DNA from: RDYZ01 sp964518905
GTDB lineage: Bacteria; Cyanobacteriota; Cyanobacteriia; Cyanobacteriales; Geitlerinemataceae
DNA: 64,000 bases
Direction of reading: 5' to 3'
Assembly: GCA_964518905.1 (NCBI GenBank)
Contig: CAZFJL010000020.1
Location: 8,835 to 72,834, forward strand
Below, piece after piece: positions 27,342 to 36,489 of this stretch. The translations under genes and the position numbers were made by a program. Positions within the stretch are counted from its first letter, which is position 1. Every line of letters starts with the position of its first letter. The notes under the pieces are model-generated. The model was given only the letters and a program-made list of their open reading frames with translations, was not told where the DNA came from and did not search any database.

Positions 27342-28502
27342 TTAGGCTGTTGCCATCGTGCAAATTTTATGTTCGAGATCGCGCTCCTGTAGCACCATCA
27401 TGCGGCTGGCGGCTTGCAGAATCTCGTGGATCGACTCGCCCCGATCGGCCTGAGCTTTCCATTGTTGGGCGGTGTTGCCGTCGCGCAGGATGTGACGCAC
27501 GGGCGAGAGGAAGCAGGCGATGCCGCGTTCTCGGGCGATCGGGCGTACGGTTTCGTAAAGTTCGTTGATCCAGTCGCGAGCGATGATTTCTCGCCCGTCT
27601 TCCCAGTGGCGGAGCGTGGCGTTGAGGCTCGATCGGCTGACGCTCTGTTCGTTTTGGCGCATCAGGTCTAGCAGGTCGGTGGCTCGGCTACCGGCGGGCA
27701 GGGAGCTGCGAACGAGGGGATCGAGGCTGGGATCGTTGATCGCCTGTTGGATGCGTGATTCGAGCAGGGCGGTAATCGCGAGTAGGGCGATCGGATTGGT
27801 GACGAGGTCACAGATGCGAACTTCCAGGCGGTTGATGTCGTACGGACGGCGATCGCCGTTGGGTCGCGCTGAGATCCACAAGTGTCGGACATTCTGCATG
27901 GTTCCGAGGTCGAGCTGCTCGTTCGTCCAGCGAATGAAATGGGCGTGATCTTCAAACAGGGGCGGCGTCACGCTCGGAACTTGAGGGAAGAGCGCCCAGC
28001 GGGTCGAGTCGTACCCCGTGACGCGGCCACCGAGGAACGGCGAGGAAGCACTCAGCGCCAGCAACAGCGGCGCTTCGAGGCGCACCAAACGCAGCACGCG
28101 AATCAGCACCTCGGGATCGGGGATACCGATATTAATGTGAATGCTGGCGGTGACAACATCGGTTCCGTAGGTTTGCTCGATGTAGTCGTGGTAGGGATGG
28201 TCGGGGGTCGATCGATGAAAGCGCGTGGTGTCGCCGACGGAGAGCGTGCTACCGGGAATGAGGGTGTAGTCGCCGTCGGTTTGAGTGCGTAAATAGTTAC
28301 GCAGGGCTAGCCGGGGGCGCAGCAGCTCGCAGATGAGGCGTTCGTAGCTGTGGTAAGGGTCGGTGGCGTATTCAACGTTGCGACTGTCGGGTTCGCGCAT
28401 GAAGCCAGGTAAGTCGTTGGTGATGCGATCGGCTAGACCGACGATTTCCCCGTCGGTCGTCCCGGTGTACATCTCAACTTCAAAGCCTTTGGATAGCAGC
28501 AT
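27342..28502 (-). CDS. gshA: Glutamate-cysteine ligase, cyanobacterial type
   Basis: ATP-dependent formation of gamma-glutamylcysteine, the first step of glutathione synthesis. The 386-aa protein begins MLLSKGFEVEMYTGTTDGE and carries the cyanobacterial-family blocks YATDPYHSYERLICELL, PGSTLSVGDTTRFHRS, ASIHINIGIPDPE and RRPYDINRLEVRICDLV. I start at ATG 28502; the longer frame adds 13 unsupported residues. gshB is not in the window. It is divergent from a DMT exporter, about 235 bp apart. Redox genes elsewhere in the window are not linked to it. Confidence 0.93.
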   Translation of the reverse strand: MLLSKGFEVEMYTGTTDGEIVGLADRITNDLPGFMREPDSRNVEYATDPYHSYERLICELLRPRLALRNYLRTQTDGDYTLIPGSTLSVGDTTRFHRSTPDHPYHDYIEQTYGTDVVTASIHINIGIPDPEVLIRVLRLVRLEAPLLLALSASSPFLGGRVTGYDSTRWALFPQVPSVTPPLFEDHAHFIRWTNEQLDLGTMQNVRHLWISARPNGDRRPYDINRLEVRICDLVTNPIALLAITALLESRIQQAINDPSLDPLVRSSLPAGSRATDLLDLMRQNEQSVSRSSLNATLRHWEDGREIIARDWINELYETVRPIARERGIACFLSPVRHILRDGNTAQQWKAQADRGESIHEILQAASRMMVLQERDLEHKICTMATA

Positions 28503-28737
28503 AATCTTTTCGCAGCGTCGTGCGCGTCCGAACAGTGTCACCAGCTCTTCAATCCTAATTCAGGTCTGGCCGAATTCTGGTTTTGTTTGCGTGGGGTGAT
28601 TTCTTTTTGTGGAGTACGGCGATCCGATCGACGAAGCCTGACCGGGCTATGCGGGGACGATCCAGTTCGATCGATCGACGTTTTTTGGATCATCGCTAGG
28701 ATTATCGGATTCATCCGATCGCTTAACACCACCACAC

Positions 28738-29709
28738 ATGACCTCTCCAACGTCGAACTCTTACCCGTCCCCCTGGCGCATTCTCGCCGTGCTGGGCGTG
28801 GGGATCTGCGCTGTGGCGACGGGGGCGATTTGGACACGATTAGCGATCGCGGCGATCGACGTGAGCCTACGCCAGGAGGCAGGATTTGGGGTCAGGTTTG
28901 GCAGTTGGTTTGCGCTAGCGCGGATGGTGATGGCATCGGTGCTGTTGCTGCCCAATTGGCGCGGGCTGCGAGTCGAGTCGGCCAAGACTGGGGGACGATG
29001 GGCGATCGCGGCGGGAGCCTGTCTGGGTCTGCATTTTGCGCTGTGGCTGTCGTCGCTGTCCTACACCTCGATCGCCGCTGCAACGGTGCTTGTGACGAGT
29101 AACCCGCTCTGGATGGTGCTGCTCTGTTGGGGACTGTTAGGCGAGCGACCCACCCGTCGTAATCTGTTGGGAATTGCGATCGCGCTCGCCGGTAGCATCG
29201 CGATCGCCTTCGCCGACACCGGCTTTAGTCCCGATGCGAATCCCGCGCTGGTTGCCCAAACGACCCAGCCGCTATTTGGCAATCTTCTCGCCTTACTCGG
29301 AGCCTGGGCGGTTTCGGCCTACCTGCTGTTGGGTCGATCCGCCCAGCATCGCGGCTTAACTCTGTCGGTATACTCGGCGATCGCCTACACCAGCGCGGCC
29401 TTATTGCTCCTACCCGTTCCCGCCCTGCTCGGCGCAAGCTATACCGATTACCCGCCCGAGGTTTTCGGCTACGTGTTGCTCAGTGCGCTGCTGCCGCAAC
29501 TCGTCGGTCACACGGCGATTAACTGGTGTGTACGCTGGGTTTCGCCGACGATCGTCACGATCGCCATCTTGGCTGAACCGATTATTTCCACGACCCTCGG
29601 GATCTGGATCTTTAGCGAAATTCCTAGCGTGAAGGTCATACTCGGCGCGATCGTGGTGTTGGTCGGGATCGCGATCGCCGTGACGAAACGCAAACCGAAC
29701 CATCCCTAA
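28738..29709 (+). CDS. DMT superfamily (EamA) transporter
   Basis: A 323-aa inner-membrane protein with ten hydrophobic segments arranged as two EamA repeats (about 12-150 and 180-318). Landmarks: SSLSYTSIAAATVLVTSNPLWM in the first repeat and WCVRWVSPTIVTIAILAEPIIST in the second, a common EamA signature near the end. These carriers export metabolites such as amino acids or purines; the substrate here is unknown. The ATG at 28738 lacks a strong ribosome binding site but begins the first natural membrane topology. Confidence 0.88.
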   Translation: MTSPTSNSYPSPWRILAVLGVGICAVATGAIWTRLAIAAIDVSLRQEAGFGVRFGSWFALARMVMASVLLLPNWRGLRVESAKTGGRWAIAAGACLGLHFALWLSSLSYTSIAAATVLVTSNPLWMVLLCWGLLGERPTRRNLLGIAIALAGSIAIAFADTGFSPDANPALVAQTTQPLFGNLLALLGAWAVSAYLLLGRSAQHRGLTLSVYSAIAYTSAALLLLPVPALLGASYTDYPPEVFGYVLLSALLPQLVGHTAINWCVRWVSPTIVTIAILAEPIISTTLGIWIFSEIPSVKVILGAIVVLVGIAIAVTKRKPNHP

Positions 29710-29813
29710 CGATTAACGATCTATTTTCGATCCGTTTCGTCTGTCGAAACTCATTACAACCCATCGAACTTGACTTGGATCGATCCAAATAATCTGAACC
29801 AATCCAAATCGAC

Positions 29814-30101
29814 CTAACGCGCCAACATCGTTAAAATTCCCTGCTGACCGAGCAGAACCTCACGAATCAAACTAAACAACCCCACCCAAATAATCGGCGA
29901 AATATCCACCCCACCCAGAGGCGGGATGAGTTTTCGGGTTGGCGCGAGAAACGGCTCCGTGGGGACGATCGCCAGACTAAACGGCATCTTTTCCATTTCC
30001 ACTTGGGGATACCAGGTCAAAACAATGCGGAAGATGAACAGTAGCGTCATCAGCGTGAGCACGAGACCCAGGGCAAGATTGGCAATAGTAAGGGGCGTCA
30101 T
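29814..30101 (-). CDS. YggT family membrane protein
   Basis: A 95-aa protein with two transmembrane helices (about 5-28 and 65-88) and the YggT core FRIVLTWYPQVEMEKMPFSLAIVPTEPFLAPTRKLIPP. Plant and cyanobacterial YggT/CCB3-like proteins are linked to cytochrome b6 haem attachment or thylakoid/nucleoid organisation, but the role of each paralogue differs. It is convergent with the DMT gene and divergent from psbX. Confidence 0.9.
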   Translation of the reverse strand: MTPLTIANLALGLVLTLMTLLFIFRIVLTWYPQVEMEKMPFSLAIVPTEPFLAPTRKLIPPLGGVDISPIIWVGLFSLIREVLLGQQGILTMLAR

Positions 30102-30339
30102 GGGAAATACGGTAGGACTTTTGGCGTCTTAAAAAGGAGGTTGGCGGTGTTGATCGATGTTCTGTTCTACGGTCTGCCGCGATCGATCCTTAATTTAACC
30201 TGAGTTCGGGATCAGGTTAAATCGCGAATACGATCCCAGGGGTTCATCCTGCCAAAATCAGTCTCTTTCCAATGGGGTCGCAACTCGCTAAACTAATTGG
30301 AACAAATCTAGCCAAACGCCCTCAGAGGTTCCAGGTTTT

Positions 30340-30456
30340 ATGACTCCGTCTTTAGCAAATTTTTTCTACAGCTTGCTTGCTGGTACTCTAATCGTCGTGA
30401 TCCCCGCCACGATCGGTCTCCTGTTCATCAGCCAACGCGACAAAATCCGTCGTTAA
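30340..30456 (+). CDS. psbX: Photosystem II protein PsbX
   Basis: A 38-aa thylakoid membrane protein, MTPSLANFFYSLLAG..., with one transmembrane helix (about 10-30) and the conserved end LLFISQRDKIRR. PsbX sits beside cytochrome b559 and affects plastoquinone exchange at QB. The length and both termini match known PsbX proteins. It lies upstream of ycf66 on the same strand, an arrangement familiar from other cyanobacteria. Confidence 0.95.
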   Translation: MTPSLANFFYSLLAGTLIVVIPATIGLLFISQRDKIRR

Positions 30457-30783
30457 TCGAGCTGTTAACGGACTGTTAATCTATACGTCGATGCTCTAGC
30501 CCGATCTCTGGTCACCGTCGGCCTTACGTGTCACCTCTGATCTTGCTTGAGTCTTGAATTATTAACAAAAAAGCTTTAAAAATGGCGCGGCAGAGGGCGA
30601 TATTCGTCCATCAGTCGCGCCGTTTCCCGTATTTTTATCGTGTCTGATCATTTCTGATGCTACGTTGCGATCGGCGTTCCGCACGCCTCGCCAAGTCAAA
30701 TCTCAGTACGCCACTCCTCAACATTCTCTCAAAACCGAACCACCGGAACTCGCTTAAGATGGGGGATGGAGTCGGAGAAAGTC
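30457..30783. other. psbX-ycf66 spacer
   Basis: About 330 bp. A GGCGCG/CGCGCC pairing around 30583-30625 could form a stem. No gene was found. The stretch TTATTAACAAAAAAGCTTTAAAAA is AT-rich and may include the ycf66 promoter. Confidence 0.4.
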
Positions 30784-31974
30784 ATGCCCAACCTCGAATT
30801 GCTCTGGAACGGAACCTCGCTTCCGGCGCTAACCCTCACACTACTATTCCCCTCGGCCCCGCCTGTACTAGCGCAATTTGCCTACGGATTCGGTGTCGGT
30901 AGCCTGTTGGGAGTCGGCCTCGTCTTTTGCGGACTGGCGCTGTATTTGCTGCGATCGATGCGTCCCAATCTGGCACGCGATCACGATATTTTCTTTGCGG
31001 CGGTCTCCCTGCTGTGCGGCGGTATCCTCTTTTTTCAAGGTTGGCGACTAGACCCGATTCTCCAGTTCGGTCAGTTCTTGATGACCGGGTCGGCGATTTT
31101 CTTTGCGGTCGAAAGCATTCGCTTACGCGGTGTCGTCACCCAGCAAGCCAAGCGCAGCACGCCGATCGTCGATGACGATCGCCCGGTCAGCTCGAACTAC
31201 CGCACCTACGACGCCGAACTCGAAGAAATCGAACCCTACGAAGCGCCACCCTCGCAGCCCCTACGACGCATTGCAGGCAGCCGAGACGGACGCCGAACCA
31301 CACGACCCGCACGCGAGACCGGTGCAGGCTATGACGACAGCGATCGTCGTCCGCGATCGACTCGCCCGGACAACCGAGCCGCTGACCCGCGAGCAACCGG
31401 TAGCCGTCCGCGTCGTCGTCCCGATGCCGCCCGCGACCTCAATTTGCGCTACGATGCCGCGCCGGATGATGACTACGGCGACGATTACGGCGGTGGACGC
31501 AGCCCACGATCGGGCGATCGACCCGCACGTCGTCCCGGCTCGCGACCCGGACGCCCAGCACGACCTACCGGCGAAATGGAAGCGACCCTAGAGGGCTACG
31601 ACACCTACACGCCGCCCGCCAGCGATCGACCTTCTCCGCCTGAATCCCCGTATCGTGATCCGAGCGAATCCCGTGCTGTCCGGAGCCCCCGCCCGAGTGA
31701 CGATCGCCTCAATTACGATGATGACTATGGGTCAGACTATGACGAAAGTCGTCGTGATCCCTACGGCGAAGAACCGCCAACCCGTCGCCCTAACGGTGGT
31801 GTAGACGTGCGGGATGAGCGATCGAACGCTGGAACCGCAAACGCGCCTAATGATGATTACGCTGAGTTTTATCGTGATGACGACGACTACGACACGCCGC
31901 GTACGGCCTCGGGTTCCGCCTCGGGTTCGACACCTAGCGGATCGTCAACGGGCGATCCAGACTATGACGTTTAG
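30784..31974 (+). CDS. ycf66: Ycf66 family protein with long charged tail
   Basis: The first 125 residues are the Ycf66 domain: four hydrophobic segments with FAYGFGVGSLLGVGLVF, LYLLRSMRPNLARDHDIFF and the signature DPILQFGQFLMTGSAIFFA. Ycf66 is conserved in cyanobacteria and some plastids, function unsettled. Residues about 135-396 are an Arg/Asp/Pro/Ser/Tyr-rich disordered tail, probably cytoplasmic or stromal. ATG 30784 is favoured over 30766 because GGAGA lies 5 nt upstream. It follows psbX and precedes two lipoprotein genes. Confidence 0.88.
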   Translation: MPNLELLWNGTSLPALTLTLLFPSAPPVLAQFAYGFGVGSLLGVGLVFCGLALYLLRSMRPNLARDHDIFFAAVSLLCGGILFFQGWRLDPILQFGQFLMTGSAIFFAVESIRLRGVVTQQAKRSTPIVDDDRPVSSNYRTYDAELEEIEPYEAPPSQPLRRIAGSRDGRRTTRPARETGAGYDDSDRRPRSTRPDNRAADPRATGSRPRRRPDAARDLNLRYDAAPDDDYGDDYGGGRSPRSGDRPARRPGSRPGRPARPTGEMEATLEGYDTYTPPASDRPSPPESPYRDPSESRAVRSPRPSDDRLNYDDDYGSDYDESRRDPYGEEPPTRRPNGGVDVRDERSNAGTANAPNDDYAEFYRDDDDYDTPRTASGSASGSTPSGSSTGDPDYDV

Positions 31975-31989
31975 CGCTGTGGGCATTCG

Positions 31990-32574
31990 GTGAAGTTGAG
32001 TTTGAGCGATCGCCCGCAAACCCATTTCCTGCGGCCACGGACACTTCGCCGCTATACGCCTTTGGTTGCGCTGAAGCATCTGCTGGCCGCGATCGCGATC
32101 GCCACCCTGTCCGCCTGCTCATCGACGAATACGCCCCTCACATCCAGCGCCCTCAACAGTCCCTTTGCGGACTCTCAGCCCGCCCTCAGCGGCAACGGGC
32201 GCTATCTCGCGTTCGTGAGCAATCGCGGCGGTTCGAGCAAAATTGCACTGTACGATCTGCGTGCCAAACGTTTGGTGGAACTGCCGTCGCTCGATCGCGG
32301 TGATGCGATCGCCGAGACGCCCAGCTTGAGCTATACCGGACGCTATATCGTCTATGTGGCGAGCGATCGCGGTCGGCCTGAGATCGAGCTATACGATCGC
32401 ATCTCGCGGCGAATTCAGGTATTGACCAACGGATATCGCGGCTGGGTGCGTAATCCGAATATTAGTGCGGACGGGCGTTATGTGGTGTTTGAGACCGGGC
32501 GGCGAGGGCAGTGGGATATCGAAGTATTGGATCGGGGGCCTGGGATTGAGTTGGATCGCGCCGATGGTAGCTAG
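31990..32574 (+). CDS. TolB-like beta-propeller lipoprotein (1)
   Basis: Up to 194 aa. A lipobox (IAIATLSAC) marks a lipid anchor in the cell envelope. After it come about three propeller repeats with the pattern alternately GRYLAFVSNRGGSSKIALYD, GRYIVYVASDRGRPEIELYD and GRYVVFETGRRGQWDIEVLD, as in the WD40-like PD40/TolB blade. This is only half of a closed propeller, so it may dimerise or pair with its neighbour. The GTG at 31990 gives a long N-region; a TTG at 32062 would place the signal peptide directly at the start. It overlaps the next gene, a paralogue. Confidence 0.75.
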   Translation: MKLSLSDRPQTHFLRPRTLRRYTPLVALKHLLAAIAIATLSACSSTNTPLTSSALNSPFADSQPALSGNGRYLAFVSNRGGSSKIALYDLRAKRLVELPSLDRGDAIAETPSLSYTGRYIVYVASDRGRPEIELYDRISRRIQVLTNGYRGWVRNPNISADGRYVVFETGRRGQWDIEVLDRGPGIELDRADGS

Positions 32575-33133
32575 ATCGATGCAATGCAGGCTCAGACCAC
32601 GACAATACACGCCGATCGGCACGCTCATTTTGGTCACGATCGCCGGACTCATCGGCGGCTGCACGCCCTATCCCCGCATCATCGAATCCGCCTTTGATCC
32701 CGGTGGCCGCAGTCTCAATTCGCCGTTTAATGAGCGATCGCCTGATATCGCCGGTCGCTATATCGTCTTTGTCTCCGAGCGCCAACGCCGCCAAAATATT
32801 TACCTGTACGATCTACAAACAAACCAGACGATCGACCTCCCCGGCCTGAATACGCTCACGACCCTAGCGTCAGATCCCGACGTCTCCCGCGACGGGCGGT
32901 ATATCGTCTTTGTCGGGAATCGTCAGGATCGATCGGGTATTTATCTCTACGATCGGCAAACCCGACAGGTTCGCGAAATTGCGGCCAATTTGCGAGCCAG
33001 CGTTCGCAATCCGACGATTAGCGCCGATAGTTTGCGAATTGCCTTCGAGGCGTCGATCAACGGTCAGTGGGATATTTTGGTCTATACCCGTTCTGGGCAG
33101 GCGATCGAGGTTCCGAACCTACCGCCGCTTTAG
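32564..33133 (+). CDS. TolB-like beta-propeller lipoprotein (2)
   Basis: 189 aa from ATG 32564, which overlaps the end of the preceding gene by 11 bp; ATG 32579 just after the stop is an alternative. Lipobox LIGGC is near residue 30. Three PD40-like blades follow: GRYIVFVSERQRRQNIYLYD, GRYIVFVGNRQDRSGIYLYD and LRIAFEASINGQWDILVY. It keeps a LNSPF(N/A) motif after the lipobox that is shared with protein 1, so the two arose by tandem duplication. Function unknown; known TolB works in envelope constriction with Pal, but these are shorter. Confidence 0.78.
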   Translation: MVARSMQCRLRPRQYTPIGTLILVTIAGLIGGCTPYPRIIESAFDPGGRSLNSPFNERSPDIAGRYIVFVSERQRRQNIYLYDLQTNQTIDLPGLNTLTTLASDPDVSRDGRYIVFVGNRQDRSGIYLYDRQTRQVREIAANLRASVRNPTISADSLRIAFEASINGQWDILVYTRSGQAIEVPNLPPL

Positions 33134-33230
33134 CTTTTCGGCTGGCTCCTAACCTAAAATTTTGCGGTCTCCGCCCTGCTTCCCGTACTTTTTTCCATCA
33201 CTTAACGCGCTCGTTCGAGGTGCTTGCACG

Positions 33231-34772
33231 ATGCCTACTCGCTCTTCTCTGTCCGTATGGGTTCAATCTTCGCGCCGTATGCGTGTGGGCGCGATCGCCT
33301 TATCCATGACCCTCGGTTTACCGACCCTCTCCCCCACCCTGGCCGCAACCCAACCGAACCGGATAAGCATCACCAAACACACCAGCTCGAATTCAAAACA
33401 TGTAACTACCCCAGCCCAAACCACAGCCTTAAAACCGTCGGTCATCGCCCAGGGCAGCGATGAAGACATCAATGTGCGCGTTTACGAAACGGCTAGCCCC
33501 GCCGTCGTGGCGATCGATGTGGGCAACGGCTCTGGTTCCGGCAGCATCCTCACCTCCGACGGCCTCGTCTTGACGAACTCTCACGTCGTCGAACGCGCCA
33601 CCGGCCCCGTCACCGTCATGCTCACCGATGGCCGCGAACTCCTCGCCGATGTCGTCGGTTTCGACCCGACCGGGCGCGACCTGGCCGCCGTGCAAATTCG
33701 CAACGTGAGCAACCTGCCAACCATTCGGCGCGGACGAAACCCGGTACGGGTGGGGCAGCGTGCCTTTGCGATCGGTAGCCCGTTCGGGTTTTCCAATACG
33801 TTTACGATCGGCATCGTCAGCCGCATCGACCCCGACGACGGCACGATCCAAACCGATGCGGCGATCAACCCCGGCAATTCCGGCGGGCCGCTGCTCAACT
33901 CCAACGCCGAACTCGTCGGGGTCAATACCGCGATCTACACCACCGGCGAAAATGCAGGCAATATCGGTATCGGCTTTGCGATTCCCATTGACCACGTCGA
34001 ATCGTTTCTCACCGCGCTGACTGCCGGTGATGTCCCCGTTGCCGCCGTTCGCACTGGCCTCCCCGCACTAACGCCCCTCGACACGCGCCTCGATGCTCCG
34101 CCCATCCTCGGCAGCCTGACCGAGGGAGATAATATTTTGCCCAGCGATCGCAGCTTCTTTGATGCCTATCGCTTTAGTGGTCGCGCCGGTCAGTCCGTCT
34201 CGCTAGCGATGACGAGCCAAGATTTTGATTCGTATCTGATTTTGCTCGATGAAGATGGAAACAGTGTGACCTTTGATGACGATAGCGGTGGCGGCTACGA
34301 TGCTTTAATCCAGACCACTTTACCGACCTCGGGGGATTACCTGCTGCTGGCGAATACCTACGAAAGCGGACAGTCTGGATCTTACCGATTGCAGCTTTCG
34401 AGCGGCACGGGGGGCGCGGCAGTGACACCGCCGTCATCGTCTGGATCGCTCAACATTCAGCGCAGCGGCTCGCTCCAGGACAGCGATAATGTTTTGCCCA
34501 GCGATGGCAGTTTGTTCGATGCCTACGAGTTTTCAGGACGTGCGGGTCAGACGGTGGAGATTCGACTGGCAAGTTCTGAGTTCGATACGTATTTAATTTT
34601 GGTGGACGGGTCGGGTGCGGCGATCGATCAAAATGATGATGCGTCGAATAGCACGACGAATTCATTTTTACGGGTCACCCTGCCCCAAACGGGACGCTAC
34701 AGCGTTTACGTCAATTCCTACGATGCCAGCGGTCGCGGCAATTACAACCTCGTCATCCGCGAGGTCAATTAA
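33231..34772 (+). CDS. Deg/HtrA-like serine protease with two PPC domains
   Basis: 513 aa from ATG 33231 (GAGG upstream). A signal peptide ends near SPTLAAT. The trypsin-like domain, about residues 75-265, has His in LTNSHVVERA, Asp in GRDLAAVQI and Ser in INPGNSGGPLL, so it should be active. HtrA proteases usually have PDZ domains; this has none, but carries two bacterial prepeptidase C-terminal (PPC) domains, about 290-400 and 415-510, each with ILPSDxSFFDAYxFSGRAGQ and a DFDSYLILLD-type core. PPC domains are usual in secreted peptidases. It probably acts in the periplasm or outside the cell. Confidence 0.9.
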   Translation: MPTRSSLSVWVQSSRRMRVGAIALSMTLGLPTLSPTLAATQPNRISITKHTSSNSKHVTTPAQTTALKPSVIAQGSDEDINVRVYETASPAVVAIDVGNGSGSGSILTSDGLVLTNSHVVERATGPVTVMLTDGRELLADVVGFDPTGRDLAAVQIRNVSNLPTIRRGRNPVRVGQRAFAIGSPFGFSNTFTIGIVSRIDPDDGTIQTDAAINPGNSGGPLLNSNAELVGVNTAIYTTGENAGNIGIGFAIPIDHVESFLTALTAGDVPVAAVRTGLPALTPLDTRLDAPPILGSLTEGDNILPSDRSFFDAYRFSGRAGQSVSLAMTSQDFDSYLILLDEDGNSVTFDDDSGGGYDALIQTTLPTSGDYLLLANTYESGQSGSYRLQLSSGTGGAAVTPPSSSGSLNIQRSGSLQDSDNVLPSDGSLFDAYEFSGRAGQTVEIRLASSEFDTYLILVDGSGAAIDQNDDASNSTTNSFLRVTLPQTGRYSVYVNSYDASGRGNYNLVIREVN

Positions 34773-34775
34773 GGC

Positions 34776-34869
34776 GTAGGGTGGGCACTGCCCACCACGA
34801 TCAATGCGTGGCGAGGTCTCATCAATGTTATGGGCGAATTTCGATGATGGTGGGCAATGCCCACCCTAC
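34776..34869. repeat. Family A hairpin repeat, copy 4
   Basis: Full-length copy with GTAGGGTGGGCACTGCCCAC and TGGTGGGCAATGCCCACC then CTAC ends; begins 3 bp after the protease stop and may terminate it. It lies between convergent genes. Confidence 0.8.
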
Positions 34870-34903
34870 GCAACGACGGTGAAGCTGCTTCGCATAAATC
34901 CGT

Positions 34904-35953
34904 CTATTGCCAGCGATCGCGCAGCATCTGGGCGTTCTGATACCACTCAACGTTACCCGTTTGGTTGTAGAGGTCGATCGCCTGATCGAGGTCGGCGAGC
35001 GCTGCGGTGCGATCACCGAGGAATATTTGTGCTAAAGCTCGACCGTATAAAACGTCGGCATGGTGGGCTTTCTCGGGGGCGAGACCCGGGCTGTCAATCC
35101 CTAGGGCAGCAGTGTAGTCCGTGACGGCGCGGTGATAGTTGCCGAGCTGATAGTAGATGTTGGCGCGATTGTAGTGGGCTTGCTCCAGGATTGGACTCGG
35201 AGCTGGACGAGCTCGATCGAGATCGATCGCGGTGCTGTAGTCGTCGATCGCATCGGCAAAGTTTTCGAGATAAACCTGAGTGCTGCCGCGATTGTTGTAC
35301 GCCTGGACGTAGTCTGGATCGTGGGAAATCGCCTGATTGAAATCGTCGATCGCGCTGTAGTAGCGACCGAGCGAAAGGTTGGCGTTGCCGCGATTGTAGT
35401 AGGCCAGAGCCATACGACTGTAGTTATTCTGGATCGCATCGGAAAAATCGGCGATCGCCTCGTCGTAGCGACCCATTTCCAGATACGTATTGCCTCGGTT
35501 GTAATAAATCAAGCCGAGATCGGGATGGTCGTGATTCAGCGCTTCGGAAAAATCCGCGATCGCTTCGGGATACTGCCTGAGATCGGCGTGTGCATTCGCT
35601 CGATTGTTATACGCCTCGGCATAGCTCGGGTCTAGGCTCAGAACTCGCGAATAATAGGACAGCGCCGACTGAAGACTGCCGTGTTCAAAATAGTAGTACG
35701 CACGCTCAAAGTAGTCGTCAGTGGCAAGCTGGGCGATCTGGGGCGGCTGAAGGGCAGGACGCGCAACGATGTCGCGAGCATACGTCGGCGAGGCTAGAGC
35801 CATCGCCGCAAACACGACGCCGATCGTGCTCAAACCGTGCTGGAGCGTCTGGGCGATCGAGAGCGATCGGGGCTTAGAGCAACGAAAATGTTTGAAGCGC
35901 GTGAATGGGTTTACGCTCTGTTGGCGAAAGATATTAAGCACCGCGACGACCAA
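34904..35953 (-). CDS. Exported TPR-repeat protein
   Basis: A 349-aa protein with a basic N-region, a signal segment (LSTIGVVFAAMALASPTYA) and at least six tetratricopeptide repeats from residue 80 on, such as ALSYYSRVLSLDPSYAEAYN, NRANAHADLRQYPEAIADFS and AIDDFNQAISHDPDYVQAYN. TPRs are scaffolds for protein contacts; the exported form suggests an envelope or thylakoid-lumen role. The start codon is a TTG; the real start may be one of several non-ATG codons before the signal segment. No partner is evident. Confidence 0.85.
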   Translation of the reverse strand: MVVAVLNIFRQQSVNPFTRFKHFRCSKPRSLSIAQTLQHGLSTIGVVFAAMALASPTYARDIVARPALQPPQIAQLATDDYFERAYYYFEHGSLQSALSYYSRVLSLDPSYAEAYNNRANAHADLRQYPEAIADFSEALNHDHPDLGLIYYNRGNTYLEMGRYDEAIADFSDAIQNNYSRMALAYYNRGNANLSLGRYYSAIDDFNQAISHDPDYVQAYNNRGSTQVYLENFADAIDDYSTAIDLDRARPAPSPILEQAHYNRANIYYQLGNYHRAVTDYTAALGIDSPGLAPEKAHHADVLYGRALAQIFLGDRTAALADLDQAIDLYNQTGNVEWYQNAQMLRDRWQ

Positions 35954-36489
35954 ACTCGGACATCGATAATATATTCGATAGATAGTGATAATCCTAGATT
36001 ATCAAGCGATTATCGGTTTTGGGGCGGCCTGAAACATAATCAGAGACTTTTGTTATTGTTCGATCCCCGACGTTTAAGTCTCGTTGCTTGACGCTCGTTG
36101 TCTGAATTCAGATATTTTAATCACCCCAAATTTGCTGTCGGGCGGATCGCTGTGTTGCGATCGGATCGGGGCGCGATCCCCTCTGGAACGTACGCAAGAT
36201 AGGTTAGGACTCCTGCCCTCTTCCGGTAGACCGATTCCAATTCAAGACGATTGAATTGATAATTCAGGAAATAAAAGCATTATTTGGGAAAATCACCTAA
36301 AAAATAGATAAAGAAATCGTATAGCTCTAAAATGCTTGCATTTCTGCTTTAAATTCCCTGAACATCAGGAAATATGGCACTCCAAATTTACGTTAAATAA
36401 TCTAAAAAGCAGATGCGATTGATTGACAGGCTTTCCCATCGCAGTTCATAATTGCCGATCGTGTAAACTCGCATAACCCATACAAGACC
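35954..36489. other. Intergenic region upstream of purA and the TPR gene
   Basis: About 540 bp between divergent genes, AT-rich from 36240 to 36420. It holds the purA promoter listed separately. A lone TAGGTTAGGACTCCTG near 36200 resembles one end of a family C element. No coding frame or RNA was recognised. Confidence 0.5.
36423..36452 (+). promoter_or_regulatory. Sigma70-type promoter of purA
   Basis: TTGACA (perfect -35) at 36423-36428, an 18-bp spacer and CATAAT (5 of 6) at 36447-36452. Transcription would start near 36459, about 30 nt before the TTG start codon. Confidence 0.55.

Noticed and set aside
28587..29102. 171-codon frame overlapping the DMT transporter
   Set aside because: Different frame of a clear membrane transporter gene; no membrane pattern or motif of its own.
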